From: Nocardioides panacis
Lineage (GTDB): Bacteria > Actinomycetota > Actinomycetes > Propionibacteriales > Nocardioidaceae
Length of the DNA: 64,000 nt
Direction of reading: 5' to 3'
NCBI RefSeq assembly: GCF_019039255.1
Contig: NZ_CP077062.1
Location: 1,240,001-1,304,000, forward strand
The notes under the pieces are model-generated. The model was not told the DNA's origin, ran no database searches, and saw only the letters and a list, made by a program, of their open reading frames with translations. The position numbers were made by a program, and so were the translations under genes. The first letter of the stretch is position 1, and each line of letters begins with the position of its first letter. Positions 41,016-53,983 of the stretch are shown here, piece by piece.

Positions 41016-41633
41016 TTGAGCACACCGGTCATCGGGGTCTTCGCGCTGCAGGGGGACGTCCGCGAGCACCTGACGATGCTGGAGCGCAGCGGCGCGCGTG
41101 CGGTCAAGGTGCGCCGCCCCACGGAGCTCGACGCGCTCGACGGCATCGTGGTGCCCGGCGGCGAGTCGACCACGATGGACAAGCTGGCGCGCGCCTTCGA
41201 CCTGTTCGACCCGCTCCGGGCCGCGCTGCGCGACGGGCTGCCCGCGTTCGGCACCTGCGCCGGGATGATCATGCTGGCCGACCGCATCGAGGGCGGCACC
41301 GCCGACCAGGAGACGCTCGGCGGTCTCGACGTCGTCGTGCGGCGCAACGCGTTCGGCCGGCAGGTCGACTCCTTCGAGGCCGACCTCGACGTGGAGGGCC
41401 TCGACGAGGGCTTCCACGCGATGTTCATCCGGGCGCCCTGGGTGGAGAAGGTCGGCCGGGACGTGCGGGTCGTCGCCACGGTGTCCTCGGGAGCGGCCAT
41501 GGGTAGGATCGTGGCGGTCCGGCAGGCGAACCTCCTCGCCACGTCGTTCCACCCCGAGATCACCGGCGACCACCGGTTCCACCAGCTGTTCGTGGACCAG
41601 GTGCGCGGCGCCGGGACGCGAGCCCCACGCTGA
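41016..41633 (+). CDS. pdxT: Pyridoxal 5'-phosphate synthase glutaminase PdxT
   Basis: Class I glutaminase of 205 residues that feeds ammonia to Pdx[10 protein letters not shown], the nucleophile Cys in [10 protein letters not shown] and the SFHPEIT His-x-Glu pair complete the triad. The start is TTG at 41016, an unusual codon, 9 nt after the pdxS stop with GTAGG before it; no ATG/GTG candidate precedes the conserved VIGVFALQG. Confidence 0.95.
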   Translation: MSTPVIGVFALQGDVREHLTMLERSGARAVKVRRPTELDALDGIVVPGGESTTMDKLARAFDLFDPLRAALRDGLPAFGTCAGMIMLADRIEGGTADQETLGGLDVVVRRNAFGRQVDSFEADLDVEGLDEGFHAMFIRAPWVEKVGRDVRVVATVSSGAAMGRIVAVRQANLLATSFHPEITGDHRFHQLFVDQVRGAGTRAPR

Positions 41634-41651
41634 AAGGTTGAGGTCCACCTC

Positions 41652-42416
<765 letters not shown>

Positions 42417-42468
42417 GCCTGCCGCGCCGTCGGGGAGTGTCGTACGCCGGATGCGGTCCGGACTCGGC

Positions 42469-42474
42469 TAGCGT
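42469..42474 (+). promoter_or_regulatory. -10 box of ruvCAB
   Basis: TAGCGT immediately before the LexA box. Confidence 0.55.
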
Positions 42475-42475
42475 G

Positions 42476-42495
42476 GTCCGAACAGGTGTTCGGAC
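42476..42495. promoter_or_regulatory. LexA (SOS) box of ruvCAB
   Basis: A perfect 9-bp inverted repeat GTCCGAACA-GG-TGTTCGGAC containing the actinobacterial LexA core CGAAC-N4-GTTCG (42479-42492). It overlaps the expected transcription start, 14 nt before the ruvC ATG at 42509. Confidence 0.8.
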
Positions 42496-42508
42496 GAGAG
42501 GCTTCTGC

Positions 42509-43033
42509 ATGCGCGTGCTCGGAATCGACCCCGGCCTGACCCGCTGCGGCCTGGGCGTGGTCGAGGGCTCGGTCGGCCGGCCGCTGAGCATGGTGGCGGT
42601 CGGGGTCGTGCGCACCCCACCCGACCTGGACCTGGCCCTGCGGCTGTGCGAGATCGAGCGCGGCATCGAGGCCTGGCTCGACCTGCACCGACCCGACGCC
42701 GTCGCGGTCGAGCGGGTGTTCAGCCAGCACAACGTCCGCACGGTCATGGGCACCGCGCAGGCCAGCGGCATCGCGCTGCTGGTCGCGGCCCGCCGCGGCC
42801 TGCCGGTCGCGCTGCACACCCCCAGCGAGGTCAAGGCGGCGGTCAGCGGCAGCGGCCGCGCCGACAAGGCGCAGGTCGGCGCGATGGTCACCCGGCTGCT
42901 GCGGCTCGACGCACCCCCCAAGCCCGCGGACGCCGCCGACGCGCTCGCGCTGGCGATCTGCCACATCTGGCGCGGCAGCGCGCAGGCCCGCATCGACGCG
43001 GCGATGGCCGCGACAGGAAGGACGACCCGGTGA
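42509..43033 (+). CDS. ruvC: Holliday junction endonuclease RuvC
   Basis: Cuts Holliday junctions. The 174-residue protein has [16 protein letters not shown] (Asp7), AVERVF (Glu) and the C-terminal [12 protein letters not shown] (Asp pair). GAGAGG lies 10 nt before the ATG. Its stop overlaps the ruvA start (GTGA). Confidence 0.96.
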   Translation: MRVLGIDPGLTRCGLGVVEGSVGRPLSMVAVGVVRTPPDLDLALRLCEIERGIEAWLDLHRPDAVAVERVFSQHNVRTVMGTAQASGIALLVAARRGLPVALHTPSEVKAAVSGSGRADKAQVGAMVTRLLRLDAPPKPADAADALALAICHIWRGSAQARIDAAMAATGRTTR

Positions 43034-43647
43034 TCGCATTCGTGAGGGGCACCGTCGCCGACGTCACGCTCGGCTCCGCGGTCCTGGAGGTCGGCGGCGT
43101 CGGCCTCGAGCTGGTCTGCACCCCGCACACGCTGGCCACCCTGCGGATCGGCAGTCCCGCGACACTGCCCACCAGCATGGTCGTCCGCGAGGAGTCCCTG
43201 ACCCTGTTCGGCTTCCTCGACGAGGACGAGAAGAGCCTCTTCGAGCTGCTCCAGACCTCGAGCGGCGTCGGCCCCAAGCTGGCCCAGGCGATGCTGGCGG
43301 TGCTCACGCCCGACGAGCTGCGCCGGGCCGTGACCGCGGGTGACGTCCCGACGCTGACCCGGGTGCCGGGCATCGGCCAGAAGGGCGCGCAGCGGATCAT
43401 CCTCGAGCTCAAGGACCGGATCGGTGTGCCGCTCGGCGGCGGCGTGCACCGGCCCCGTCCGGCAGTCCCCGCGGAGGACGCCTGGCGCGCCCAGGTGCAC
43501 GCCGGCCTGGTCGGGCTCGGCTGGTCCGGCAAGGAGGCCGACCACGCCGTCGAGGCGGTCGCCCCCGACGCGGACACCGTCTCCGGGGCCGCTCCCGACG
43601 TCGCAGCCCTGCTCCGGGCCGCCCTGCGGACGCTGAGCAAGGCATGA
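43030..43647 (+). CDS. ruvA: Holliday junction helicase subunit RuvA
   Basis: DNA-junction-binding subunit, 205 residues: OB-fold (1-62), two helix-hairpin-helix motifs ([13 protein letters not shown] and [16 protein letters not shown]), flexible linker and domain III ([20 protein letters not shown]) that contacts RuvB. GTG start overlapping ruvC stop; its stop overlaps ruvB (ATGA). Confidence 0.96.
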   Translation: MIAFVRGTVADVTLGSAVLEVGGVGLELVCTPHTLATLRIGSPATLPTSMVVREESLTLFGFLDEDEKSLFELLQTSSGVGPKLAQAMLAVLTPDELRRAVTAGDVPTLTRVPGIGQKGAQRIILELKDRIGVPLGGGVHRPRPAVPAEDAWRAQVHAGLVGLGWSGKEADHAVEAVAPDADTVSGAAPDVAALLRAALRTLSKA

Positions 43648-44756
43648 GCGCCGACGAGGCGGCCCTCGCGGCGGCCGAGGCGGCGTACGTCGAGAGCCGG
43701 GGCGTCGTGGGCGGCGAGGCCGACGGCGACGACCGGGCGGTGGAGGCGGCGCTGCGGCCGACCAGCCTGGCCGAGGTCATCGGGCAGGAGCGGGTCCGCG
43801 AGCAGCTGTCGCTGGTGCTGGAGGCGGCCCGGGCCCGGGAGCGGGCCCCCGACCACGTGCTGCTGTCCGGTCCGCCCGGTCTGGGCAAGACGACGCTGGC
43901 GATGATCATCGCCGCGGAGATGAGCACCCCGCTGCGGCTCACCTCGGGTCCGGCGATCACGCACGCCGGCGACCTGGCGGCGATCCTGTCCGGGATGAAC
44001 GACGGGGACGTGCTGTTCGTCGACGAGATCCACCGGATGTCGCGTCCCGCCGAGGAGATGCTCTACATGGCGATGGAGGACTTCCGGGTCGACGTCGTCA
44101 TCGGCAAGGGCCCCGGCGCCACCGCGATCCCGCTGGAGATCCCGCCCTTCACGCTGGTCGGTGCCACGACCCGGGCGGGCCTGCTGCCGGGCCCGCTGCG
44201 CGACCGGTTCGGGTTCACCGCGCACCTGGAGTTCTACGAGGTGGGCGAGCTGGACCAGATCGTGCGCCGGTCCGCGGGCCTGCTCGGCGTCGACCTCACC
44301 GACGAGGGGGCGGCGGAGATCGCCTCCCGCTCGCGGGGCACGCCCCGGATCGCCAACCGGCTGCTGCGCCGGGTCCGCGACTTCGCCCAGGTGCGCGCCG
44401 ACGGCGTGGTCACCCTCGGGGTGGCCCACCAGGCCCTGGACCTCTACGAGGTCGACGAGTCGGGTCTGGACCGGCTCGACCGGGCCGTGCTCGACGTGCT
44501 GTGCCGACGGTTCGCCGGCGGCCCCGTCGGGGTGTCCACGCTGGCGGTCGCCGTGGGGGAGGAGCGGGAGACCGTCGAGGAGGTCGCCGAGCCGTTCCTG
44601 GTGCGCTGCGGCTTCCTGGCCCGGACGCCGCGCGGGCGGGTCGCCACCCCGGCCGCGTGGCAGCACCTCGGGCTCACGGCACCGGCGAACGCGCCGTTCG
44701 GGAGCCCGCCGGCGGTGTCCGCGGGAGAGCCGGGGCTGTTCGACACCGACGAGTGA
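43644..44756 (+). CDS. ruvB: Holliday junction helicase subunit RuvB
   Basis: AAA+ motor of branch migration, 370 residues: [14 protein letters not shown], Walker [13 protein letters not shown], Walker [10 protein letters not shown], sensor [18 protein letters not shown] and a winged-helix C-terminus ([18 protein letters not shown]). The ATG overlaps the ruvA stop. Confidence 0.97.
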   Translation: MSADEAALAAAEAAYVESRGVVGGEADGDDRAVEAALRPTSLAEVIGQERVREQLSLVLEAARARERAPDHVLLSGPPGLGKTTLAMIIAAEMSTPLRLTSGPAITHAGDLAAILSGMNDGDVLFVDEIHRMSRPAEEMLYMAMEDFRVDVVIGKGPGATAIPLEIPPFTLVGATTRAGLLPGPLRDRFGFTAHLEFYEVGELDQIVRRSAGLLGVDLTDEGAAEIASRSRGTPRIANRLLRRVRDFAQVRADGVVTLGVAHQALDLYEVDESGLDRLDRAVLDVLCRRFAGGPVGVSTLAVAVGEERETVEEVAEPFLVRCGFLARTPRGRVATPAAWQHLGLTAPANAPFGSPPAVSAGEPGLFDTDE

Positions 44757-44812
44757 CCGAACCGTGACGCGCGGGAGGACCACTCCGGTCGGTCCGCCGG
44801 TGCCACGCCGGT

Positions 44813-44818
44813 TACACT
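44813..44818 (+). promoter_or_regulatory. -10 box of yajC-secDF
   Basis: TACACT, about 65 nt before the yajC GTG. Confidence 0.45.
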
Positions 44819-44882
44819 CGATCCTCGGTCGAGACTCTCGGCTCTTCGTCATGCCCGAACCCCGTACTGAGGTGCTTCTTCC

Positions 44883-45248
44883 GTGAAAGACCTGGCAGGT
44901 TTCCTGCCGTTCGTCCTGATCGCGCTCGTCTTCTGGTTCCTGATCGTGCGCCCGCAGCGGCGCCGCCAGCAGGACCTGGCACGCACGCAGTCCTCGATCG
45001 GCCCGGGCACCGAGGTGATGCTCGGCTCGGGGTTCTACGGCACCGTGGTCTCCGTCGGCGACGACACCCTCGACCTCGAGCTGGCCCCCGGCACCACCGT
45101 CAAGGTGGCCCGTCAGGCCGTCGTGAAGGTGCTGGAGCCCGGCGAGGGCACCCACGACCTGGGCGGCGCGCACGACGAGCTCGACGAGCGGCACCCCGGC
45201 GACGTGGACGACGACCGGGACCAGCCCGGCGACGAGCGTCACCCGTAA
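44883..45248 (+). CDS. yajC: Preprotein translocase subunit YajC
   Basis: Accessory Sec subunit, 121 residues: one membrane helix (6-22, LPFVLIALVFWFLIVRP), a basic stretch QRRRQQ and a beta domain (GTEVMLGSGFYGTVVSV). The last 35 residues are Asp/Glu/His-rich and probably disordered, an extension beyond the usual protein. GTG start at 44883 with GAGGTG upstream. Confidence 0.92.
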   Translation: MKDLAGFLPFVLIALVFWFLIVRPQRRRQQDLARTQSSIGPGTEVMLGSGFYGTVVSVGDDTLDLELAPGTTVKVARQAVVKVLEPGEGTHDLGGAHDELDERHPGDVDDDRDQPGDERHP

Positions 45249-45308
45249 GCATCACCGACCGGCAACACACCGACGGGGCCCGCCCCGGTCGACGAGGAGC
45301 GAGTAGCA

Positions 45309-47099
45309 GTGGCGAGTAAGACGGCCCGTCCCGGGCGCCGACTCATTGTGTTCGGATTGGTCGTGGCGGCGCTGTACGGCGGCGTGGCGCTCAGCGGTGA
45401 GTGGAAGCCCAAGCTGGGCCTCGACCTGCAGGGCGGCACGCGGATCACGCTCGAGGCCCGCACCGAGAACGGCCAGAAGCCGGACGCGGCGAGCCTCGAG
45501 GAGGCCCGCGGGATCATCGACCAGCGGGTCAACGGCAGCGGTGTCGCGGAGGCCGAGGTCTCCACCCAGGGCGGCCAGAACATCGTCGTCGAGGTCCCCG
45601 GCCCGCCGCGCGGCAACCTCGTCGACACCGTGAAGCAGACCGCCCAGCTGCGCTTCCGGCTGGTCGCCCTGCAGGCGCCGGGCCAGCCGCAGGCCTCCCC
45701 GAGCGCTTCGCCCAGTGGTGCGGCCTCCCCGAGCGGCTCCGCGGCACCGAGCGGCTCCGCGTCGCCGTCCGGCGGCGCGACCGCCACGAAGCCGTCCCCG
45801 ACCGCCACCCCGAAGGGCCGCCCGCCGTTCGCCGGCGCGCACCTCGACAAGGCCAAGCCCTCGGCCAGCCCCACCAAGAAGCCGAGCGCGTCCCCGAGCG
45901 CTGCCCCGTCCGCGCCGGCCACCGTCTCGCCCTCGGCGGCGCCGACCGCGAACCCCGCGGGCGCCCCGGTCGACCAGCCGCTGAAGTGGATGGACAACCC
46001 GGGCACCAAGTGGCTCAAGAAGTTCACCGAGTTCACCTGCCCCACGGGCAACAAGGCCTCCGCCCCGGTCGACGACATCAAGTCGCAGCCGCTCGTGACC
46101 TGCGACCAGGACGGCAACAAGTTCCTGCTGTCCGCCTCGCTCATCGAGGGCACCCAGCTGAAGAAGGCCGAGGCGGGCATCCCGCAGAACCAGGTGCAGT
46201 GGGTCGTCAACCTGACCTTCGGCGGCGCGGCGCGCACCACCTTCGCCAACGTCACCCGCGCCATCGCCAACCAGACCAGCCCGCTGACCGGGCAGCAGAA
46301 GCAGTTCGCGATCGTGCTGGACGGCAAGGTGATCTCCGCCCCGACCGTGAACGGCGTGATCCCCAACGGGCAGGCCGAGATCAGCGGAAACTTCTCCCAG
46401 ACCGAGGCGCAGACGCTGGCGAACAGCCTGAAGTACGGTGCCCTGCCGCTGAAGTTCACCGTCCCGGTGGTGACCGAGGAGGGCCCGACGCTGGCCTCCG
46501 ACCAGCTCTCCGCCGGCCTGATCGCCGGTGCGATCGGTCTCGGCCTGGTGCTGATCTACTGCCTGCTCTACTACCGGGGCCTCGGCCTGGTGGTGGTCGC
46601 GTCCCTGCTGATCGCCGGTCTGGTGACCTACGCCGTCGTACTGGCCATGAGCCAGGCGGTCGGCTTCACGCTCACCCTGCCGGGCATCGCCGGACTCATC
46701 GTGGCCATCGGCATCACCGCCGACTCGTTCATCGTCTACTTCGAACGCATCCGCGACGAGATGCGCGAGGGCAAGTCCATGCGCGTCGCCGTCGAGGCCG
46801 GCTGGGTCCGGGCCCGGGCCACCTGCCTGGCCGCCGACGCGGTGTCCCTGCTCGCCGCGGTCGTGCTCTACGTCTTCTCGATCGGCGTGGTCAAGGGCTT
46901 CGCGTTCGCGCTCGGCATCAGCACGGTCATCGACCTGGTGGTGTTCTTCCTGTTCACCAAGCCGATGGTGTCCTGGCTCGCCACGTTCCGCTTCTTCTAC
47001 TCCGGCAACAAGTGGTCGGGTCTGTCCCCCGACCACGTCGGCACCAGTCGAGAAGCCACCGGGACCTCGCGTCCCGCGTCCGCCGGAGGTAACGCCTGA
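45309..47099 (+). CDS. secD: Protein translocase subunit SecD with Pro/Ser/Ala-rich insert
   Basis: SecDF uses the proton gradient to pull secreted proteins out. The 596-residue protein has an N-terminal helix, LGLDLQGGTRITLE, the P1 domain, and six C-terminal helices with the proton-path GIAGLIVAIGITADSFIVYFER region (DxxxxG/GIxxDSF type). Residues about 123-224 are an unusual low-complexity insert of ASPS/APSG units between the two halves of the first periplasmic domain. GTG start with GAGGAG upstream; the stop overlaps secF (TGATG). Confidence 0.95.
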   Translation: MASKTARPGRRLIVFGLVVAALYGGVALSGEWKPKLGLDLQGGTRITLEARTENGQKPDAASLEEARGIIDQRVNGSGVAEAEVSTQGGQNIVVEVPGPPRGNLVDTVKQTAQLRFRLVALQAPGQPQASPSASPSGAASPSGSAAPSGSASPSGGATATKPSPTATPKGRPPFAGAHLDKAKPSASPTKKPSASPSAAPSAPATVSPSAAPTANPAGAPVDQPLKWMDNPGTKWLKKFTEFTCPTGNKASAPVDDIKSQPLVTCDQDGNKFLLSASLIEGTQLKKAEAGIPQNQVQWVVNLTFGGAARTTFANVTRAIANQTSPLTGQQKQFAIVLDGKVISAPTVNGVIPNGQAEISGNFSQTEAQTLANSLKYGALPLKFTVPVVTEEGPTLASDQLSAGLIAGAIGLGLVLIYCLLYYRGLGLVVVASLLIAGLVTYAVVLAMSQAVGFTLTLPGIAGLIVAIGITADSFIVYFERIRDEMREGKSMRVAVEAGWVRARATCLAADAVSLLAAVVLYVFSIGVVKGFAFALGISTVIDLVVFFLFTKPMVSWLATFRFFYSGNKWSGLSPDHVGTSREATGTSRPASAGGNA

Positions 47100-48346
47100 T
47101 GAGCAAGCTGTCGAACCTCGGACACTCCCTCTACGAGGGCAAGGTCTCCATCGACTTCATCGGCCGCAAGTGGCTCTGGTACTCCTTCTCGGGGCTGATC
47201 GTGGTGCTGGCGCTCTACGGGCTGCTGGGCAAGGGCCTCAACCTGGGCATCGAGTTCGAGGGCGGCGTGGAGTACCGCGTCTCCATGCAGTCCGGGCAGG
47301 CCACCCAGGCCAACGTCGCGAAGATCCGCGACGCGGTCGCCCGGACCGCGCTCGACTCGAACATCCCGGCCGCCGAGTCGCCGATCGTGAACACCTCCGG
47401 CTCGGACAACATCCGGATCCAGACCGAGCCGCTGAGCAACGACCAGGCGACCGCGATCGAGAAGACGATCCGGGACACGGTCCACCCGACCGACGTCAGC
47501 CGGGACGCCATCGGCGCGACCTGGGGCGCCCAGGTCGCGCAACGGGCGCTGCTCGGCCTGGTGGTCTTCCTGGTGCTGGTGGTGCTGTTCATCTGGGCGT
47601 ACTTCCGCGAGTGGAAGATGTCCGTCGGCGCCATCGTCGCGCTGGCGCACGACCTGCTGATCACGGTCGGCGTCTACGCGCTGTCCGGGTTCGAGGTCAC
47701 GCCGGCCACCGTCACCGGCATCCTGACCATCCTGGGCTTCTCGCTGTACGACACCGTGGTGGTGTTCGACAAGGTCCGCGAGAACACCAAGAACCTCTCG
47801 CGCACCCGCAAGACCTACGCCGAGGCCGCGAACCTCGCGGTCAACCAGACCCTGGTCCGCTCGATCAACACCTCGATCGTGGCGCTGCTCCCGGTCGGCG
47901 CGCTGCTGTACGTCGGCGTGGTGTCGCTCGGCTCGGGTGCGCTCAAGGACCTCGCGCTCGCGCTGTTCGTCGGCATGGCGGCCGGCGCGTACTCCTCGAT
48001 CTTCATCGCCACCCCGCTCGTCGTACAGCTCAAGGAGCTCGAGCCCGGGATCAAGGCAGGGGACGCGCGGGCGCTGCGGCACCGGCAGCGCAAGAACGTC
48101 GACCCGTACGCCACCGTCCCCGCGTTCTCCGAGGACATGCCGCTGCAGGACGAGCCGGGGGCCGACCGGCCCACCGGCGAGGACCGTCCCGCGGCCGGCG
48201 ACGAGGGCGTCCCGGCGGCGTCGCCGTCGCGCCCGGCCCGCTACACCGCGGGGGAGCGGCCCGCCTCGCGGCCGGTGTCCCCGTCGGCGTCGGCCAAGCG
48301 CGCGCAGCCGAGCCGCAAGCCGCGCTCCCGCCGGGGCAAGCCGTGA
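47099..48346 (+). CDS. secF: Protein translocase subunit SecF
   Basis: Partner of SecD, 415 residues: N-terminal helix, LGIEFEGGVEYRVSM, GATWGAQVAQRALLGLVVFL and ILTILGFSLYDTVVVFDKVRENT. The C-terminal 90 residues are hydrophilic, Pro/Arg-rich and probably disordered in the cytoplasm. The ATG overlaps the secD stop; its own stop overlaps apt (GTGA). Confidence 0.96.
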   Translation: MSKLSNLGHSLYEGKVSIDFIGRKWLWYSFSGLIVVLALYGLLGKGLNLGIEFEGGVEYRVSMQSGQATQANVAKIRDAVARTALDSNIPAAESPIVNTSGSDNIRIQTEPLSNDQATAIEKTIRDTVHPTDVSRDAIGATWGAQVAQRALLGLVVFLVLVVLFIWAYFREWKMSVGAIVALAHDLLITVGVYALSGFEVTPATVTGILTILGFSLYDTVVVFDKVRENTKNLSRTRKTYAEAANLAVNQTLVRSINTSIVALLPVGALLYVGVVSLGSGALKDLALALFVGMAAGAYSSIFIATPLVVQLKELEPGIKAGDARALRHRQRKNVDPYATVPAFSEDMPLQDEPGADRPTGEDRPAAGDEGVPAASPSRPARYTAGERPASRPVSPSASAKRAQPSRKPRSRRGKP

Positions 48347-48897
48347 CCCAGCCCGTCCACGCCGGCCTCGACGAGCGGCTGCGGCAGCTGATCCGGGACG
48401 TCCCGGACTTCCCGGAGCCCGGCGTGGTGTTCAAGGACATCACCCCGCTGCTGGCCGACCACGCCGCCTTCACCGAGGTGGTCTCGGCGCTGGCCGACGC
48501 GGGTCGCGACGCCGACGGCACCGTGGTGGTCGACAAGGTCGCCGGGATGGAGGCCCGCGGGTTCATCCTCGCGGCGCCGGTCGCCCTGGCCCTGGGCACC
48601 GGCTTCGTGCCGGTGCGCAAGGCCGGCAAGCTGCCCGGTGCGACGCACGCCGTCTCCTACGCCCTGGAGTACGGCGAGGCGACGCTCGAGGTGCACCGCG
48701 ACAGCATCGACCCGGGCGACCGGGTGCTGCTCGTCGACGACGTGCTCGCCACCGGCGGGACCGCCGACGCGACGCGCCGGCTGGTCGAGCTCTGCGGCGG
48801 CACGGTGCACGCGTTCGCGGTCCTGATGGAGCTGTCGTTCCTGTCCGGGCGCGACGCCATCGACGGTCTGCCGCTGCACAGCCTGCAGACGGTCTGA
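48343..48897 (+). CDS. apt: Adenine phosphoribosyltransferase
   Basis: Salvages adenine to AMP. The 184-residue protein has FPEPGVVFKDITPLL, MEARGFILAAPVA, RKAGKLPG and the PRPP loop VLLVDDVLATGGTADA. GTG at 48343 overlaps the secF stop. Placement between secF and relA is standard in actinobacteria. Confidence 0.95.
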   Translation: MTQPVHAGLDERLRQLIRDVPDFPEPGVVFKDITPLLADHAAFTEVVSALADAGRDADGTVVVDKVAGMEARGFILAAPVALALGTGFVPVRKAGKLPGATHAVSYALEYGEATLEVHRDSIDPGDRVLLVDDVLATGGTADATRRLVELCGGTVHAFAVLMELSFLSGRDAIDGLPLHSLQTV

Positions 48898-48964
48898 CTC
48901 CCACCCGGCTCGCACGTAGACTAGGGGGAGTCTGCCCGGGAGTGCCGAGAGTGCAGGAGCTGGT

Positions 48965-51366
<2,402 letters not shown>

Positions 51367-51390
51367 CGCGCGCAGCGCGACTACGCGGAG

Positions 51391-51420
51391 CCGGGTCGGC
51401 GACCACCCGGCAGGGTGGCC
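51391..51420. terminator. Tandem alternative hairpins after relA
   Basis: CCGGGT...ACCCGG (8-nt loop) and the overlapping CCACCC-GGCA-GGGTGG cannot form together. They lie in the gap between relA and the convergent DUF349 gene. Confidence 0.4.
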
Positions 51421-51498
51421 ACCGGACGCGGGGAGCACGCCGCAGGCGACCACCAGATGCGCCGGGTCAGCGCTCCCAGCGCCGCCAGAAGCGCCGGG

Positions 51499-52888
51499 TC
51501 AGCCGAAGTCCTGGGCGGCACGGCGGGCCATGTCGAGGAAGGACCGGCGGGACGCGAGGTTCTCCTCGATCTCGGCGACCTGCTGGGCGTTGCCCGCCGC
51601 CCGGGCCTTCTCGAGGTCGGCCTCCAGGTCCGCGCAGGCCTTCTCGAGCTTGGACACCATGTCGTCGGCGCGGGCGGACTTCTCGGGGTCGCTGCGCTTC
51701 CACTGGTCGTCCTCGACCCCGCGGATCGCCTGCTCGACGGCGCGGATCCGGCCCTCGAGCTCCTTCATCCGGTCCCGGGGCACCTTGCCCGCCTCGTCCC
51801 AGCGCTCCGCGATCACGCGGAACGCCTCCTTGGCGGCCTTGAGGTCGGTGACCGGCACGAGCTTCTCGGCCTCGACGAGCAGGGCCTCCTTCTTCTCGGC
51901 GTTGACCGCGAACTCCGCGTCCAGCTCCGCGTTGGCGCGGTCCCGGTTGCCGAAGAAGGTGTCCTGCGCGCCGCGGAACCGGGCCCAGAGCTGGTCGTCG
52001 ACGCCCTTGGGTGCCGGGCCGGCGGCCTTCCACTCCCGCATCAGGTCGCGGTAGCGGCCGGCGGTGGCGCCCCAGTCGGTCGAGGACGCGAGCGCCTCGG
52101 CCTCGGTGGCCAGCTTCTCCTTGACGACCCGCGCGTCGTCCCGCTTCTCGTTCAGGTCCGCGAAGTGCGCCTTCCGGCGCCGGGTGTACGTCGTCCGGGC
52201 GGTCGAGAACCGGCGCCACAGGGAGTCGTCGACCGACTTCTCGAGCCGGGGGAGCGCCTTCCACTCGTCGAGCAGCTGGCGCAGCCGGTTGGCGCCGTTG
52301 CGCCAGTCGTTGCCGGTGGACAGCCTCTCGGCCTCGTCGGCGATCCGCTCCTTGTCCGCCTTGGCGCCCTCGAGCTTGCGGGCCCGCTCCACGCGGCGCA
52401 GCTCGCGCTGCGCGCCGATCGACTCGTTCAGCGCGCCGAGCCGGGCGTCCAGACCGGCGAGGTCACCGACGGCCTGGGCGTCCTGCAGGGTCGCGTGGAC
52501 CTGCTTGACCGACGCGGCGGCCTCGTCGGGGGACAGGGTGCCCGCGGCGACCCGCTGCTCGAGCAGCTCGACCTCGAAGGCGAGGTCGGCGTAGCGGCGG
52601 GTGAAGAACGCCATCGCCTCGGCCGGGGTCGCGTCGGGCATCTGCCCGACCGCCCGCTCGCCGTCGGCGGTGCGCACGAACACGGTGCCGTCCTCCGCGA
52701 CCCGGCCCCACTGCTGGGCGGGCGGACCGGGCACGGGAGCGGCCGCGGCGCCCGGGCCGGGCCGGGGCACGGGGCCGGCCGGTCGGGGGCGTGGAGCCGG
52801 GGGGCGCCGGCACCGCTGCGGGCACGCCGTCGCTCGGGCGGTCCTCGTGGGTGGACGTGTTCTCCGGCGTGCTGTCCGGGGTGTTCAC
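51499..52888 (-). CDS. DUF349 coiled-coil protein, one apparent frameshift
   Basis: A cytoplasmic, highly charged helical protein. DUF349 repeats are visible about every 75 residues (LRQLLDEWKALPRLEKSVDDSLW, YRDLMREWKAAGPAPKGVDDQLW, FRVIAERWDEAGKVPRD; each followed by WxRF-type helices). Function unknown; coiled-coil DUF349 proteins are found beside relA in actinobacteria. The GTG start at 52888 overlaps the preceding stop (GTGA). The first 29 or so residues are in another frame; removing one G in 52799-52804 joins them through PAPAPRPRPAGPVPRPG to give a 462-residue protein. Confidence 0.82.
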
Positions 52889-53163
52889 CGGGCTCCCTCT
52901 GCAGTCGTCGCCTGGCCGGTCGGCTGGTGCTGGGCCAGGTCTACGAGTGAAGCGTAGTCACCCCGCGCCGAAGCCGCCGACCCGCTGTCCTTGGCGTGCA
53001 GCACGATCCAGGTCACCAGGCCGGCCAGGACGACCACGACCGCCACGGCGGTGAGCACCAGCCGGGTGCGTCGCCGGCGCCGCGCACGCTGGGCCCGACG
53101 GAGCTGTTGACGCTGCGCGCCGGCCCGGGCCAGCTGCGTGCGCCGTCTCTTCTTGGTGACCAC
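52885..53163 (-). CDS. Small basic single-pass membrane protein, 92 aa
   Basis: A 92-residue protein with a very basic N-terminus (KKRRRTQ, RRRRRTR), one membrane helix (about 35-54, [19 protein letters not shown]) and a short external tail. It resembles the N-terminal anchor of peptidyl-prolyl isomerases encoded near relA in related genomes, but no isomerase domain follows. The GTG at 53163 is 7 nt after a TAGACT box, and the stop overlaps the DUF349 start, so the two genes are coupled. Confidence 0.75.
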   Translation of the reverse strand: MVTKKRRRTQLARAGAQRQQLRRAQRARRRRRTRLVLTAVAVVVVLAGLVTWIVLHAKDSGSAASARGDYASLVDLAQHQPTGQATTAEGAR

Positions 53164-53170
53164 GCACGGG

Positions 53171-53176
53171 AGTCTA
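53171..53176 (-). promoter_or_regulatory. -10 box of the leaderless small membrane-protein gene
   Basis: TAGACT on the minus strand, 7 nt before GTG at 53163. Confidence 0.6.
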
Positions 53177-53242
53177 GAGCGTGCGGCACCGGCGCAGCAG
53201 GTGAGCGGACGGTCCGCCTGCACGCCGTACCCGACGCCCTCG

Positions 53243-53248
53243 GTAGGC
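53243..53248 (+). promoter_or_regulatory. -10 box of the MBL-hisS-aspS operon
   Basis: TAGGCT, about 37 nt before the GTG at 53285, so this mRNA has a short leader with a ribosome-binding site. Confidence 0.5.
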
Positions 53249-53284
53249 TGCACGCGCCAGACAACCCGAGCAGGACAGGAGTGC

Positions 53285-53983
53285 GTGGTCGTGCTGATCG
53301 CAGGCTTCCCCGCCGGCCCGTGGGGCACCAACTGCTACGTCGTCGCCACCGGCCCCGGCGCCGAGTGCGTGGTCGTCGACCCCGGGAAGGACGCCGCGCC
53401 GGGTGTCGCCGACGTGGTCCGCGAGCACCGGCTCAAGCCCACCGCGGTGCTGGTCTCGCACGGTCACATCGACCACATGTGGTGCGTCGCGCCGGTCGCC
53501 GGGACGTACGACGCCACCGCCTACATCCACCCGCGCGACCGGCACCTGCTCTCGGACCCGATGGCCGGGATGTCGAAGGAGACCGCCGGGATGCTGCTCG
53601 GCGGGAAGTACGAGTTCGCCGAGCCCGACCGGGTCGCCGAGCTGGCCGACCTGCAGACGCTGACGCTGGCCGGCCTGGAGTTCGTCGTGGACCACACCCC
53701 GGGCCACACGGAGGGCTCGGTCACGTTCCGGACGCCGTACGGCGAGGCCGACGTCTCCGAGCTGATGTTCTCCGGCGACCTCCTGTTCGCGGGCTCCATC
53801 GGCCGCACCGACCTGCCCGGCGGCGACCACCCGACGATGCTGCGCAGCCTGCGCGAGAAGGTGCTGCCGCTGTCCGACGACGTCGTGGTGCTCCCCGGGC
53901 ACGGCGAGCAGACCAGCATCGGCCGCGAGCGCGCCACCAACCCCTTCCTCCTCGACCTGGCCTCCCAGAGAAGCGAGACATGA
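53285..53983 (+). CDS. Metallo-beta-lactamase-fold hydrolase (glyoxalase II-like)
   Basis: A 232-residue MBL hydrolase: SHGHIDHMW gives the H-x-H-x-D-H zinc site, HTPGHTEGS and [13 protein letters not shown] complete it, and [14 protein letters not shown] is the last His motif. Substrate is unknown; thioesters such as lactoyl-thiols are typical. GTG at 53285 with AGGAG 5 nt upstream. The stop overlaps hisS (ATGA), as in many actinobacteria. Confidence 0.9.
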   Translation: MVVLIAGFPAGPWGTNCYVVATGPGAECVVVDPGKDAAPGVADVVREHRLKPTAVLVSHGHIDHMWCVAPVAGTYDATAYIHPRDRHLLSDPMAGMSKETAGMLLGGKYEFAEPDRVAELADLQTLTLAGLEFVVDHTPGHTEGSVTFRTPYGEADVSELMFSGDLLFAGSIGRTDLPGGDHPTMLRSLREKVLPLSDDVVVLPGHGEQTSIGRERATNPFLLDLASQRSET

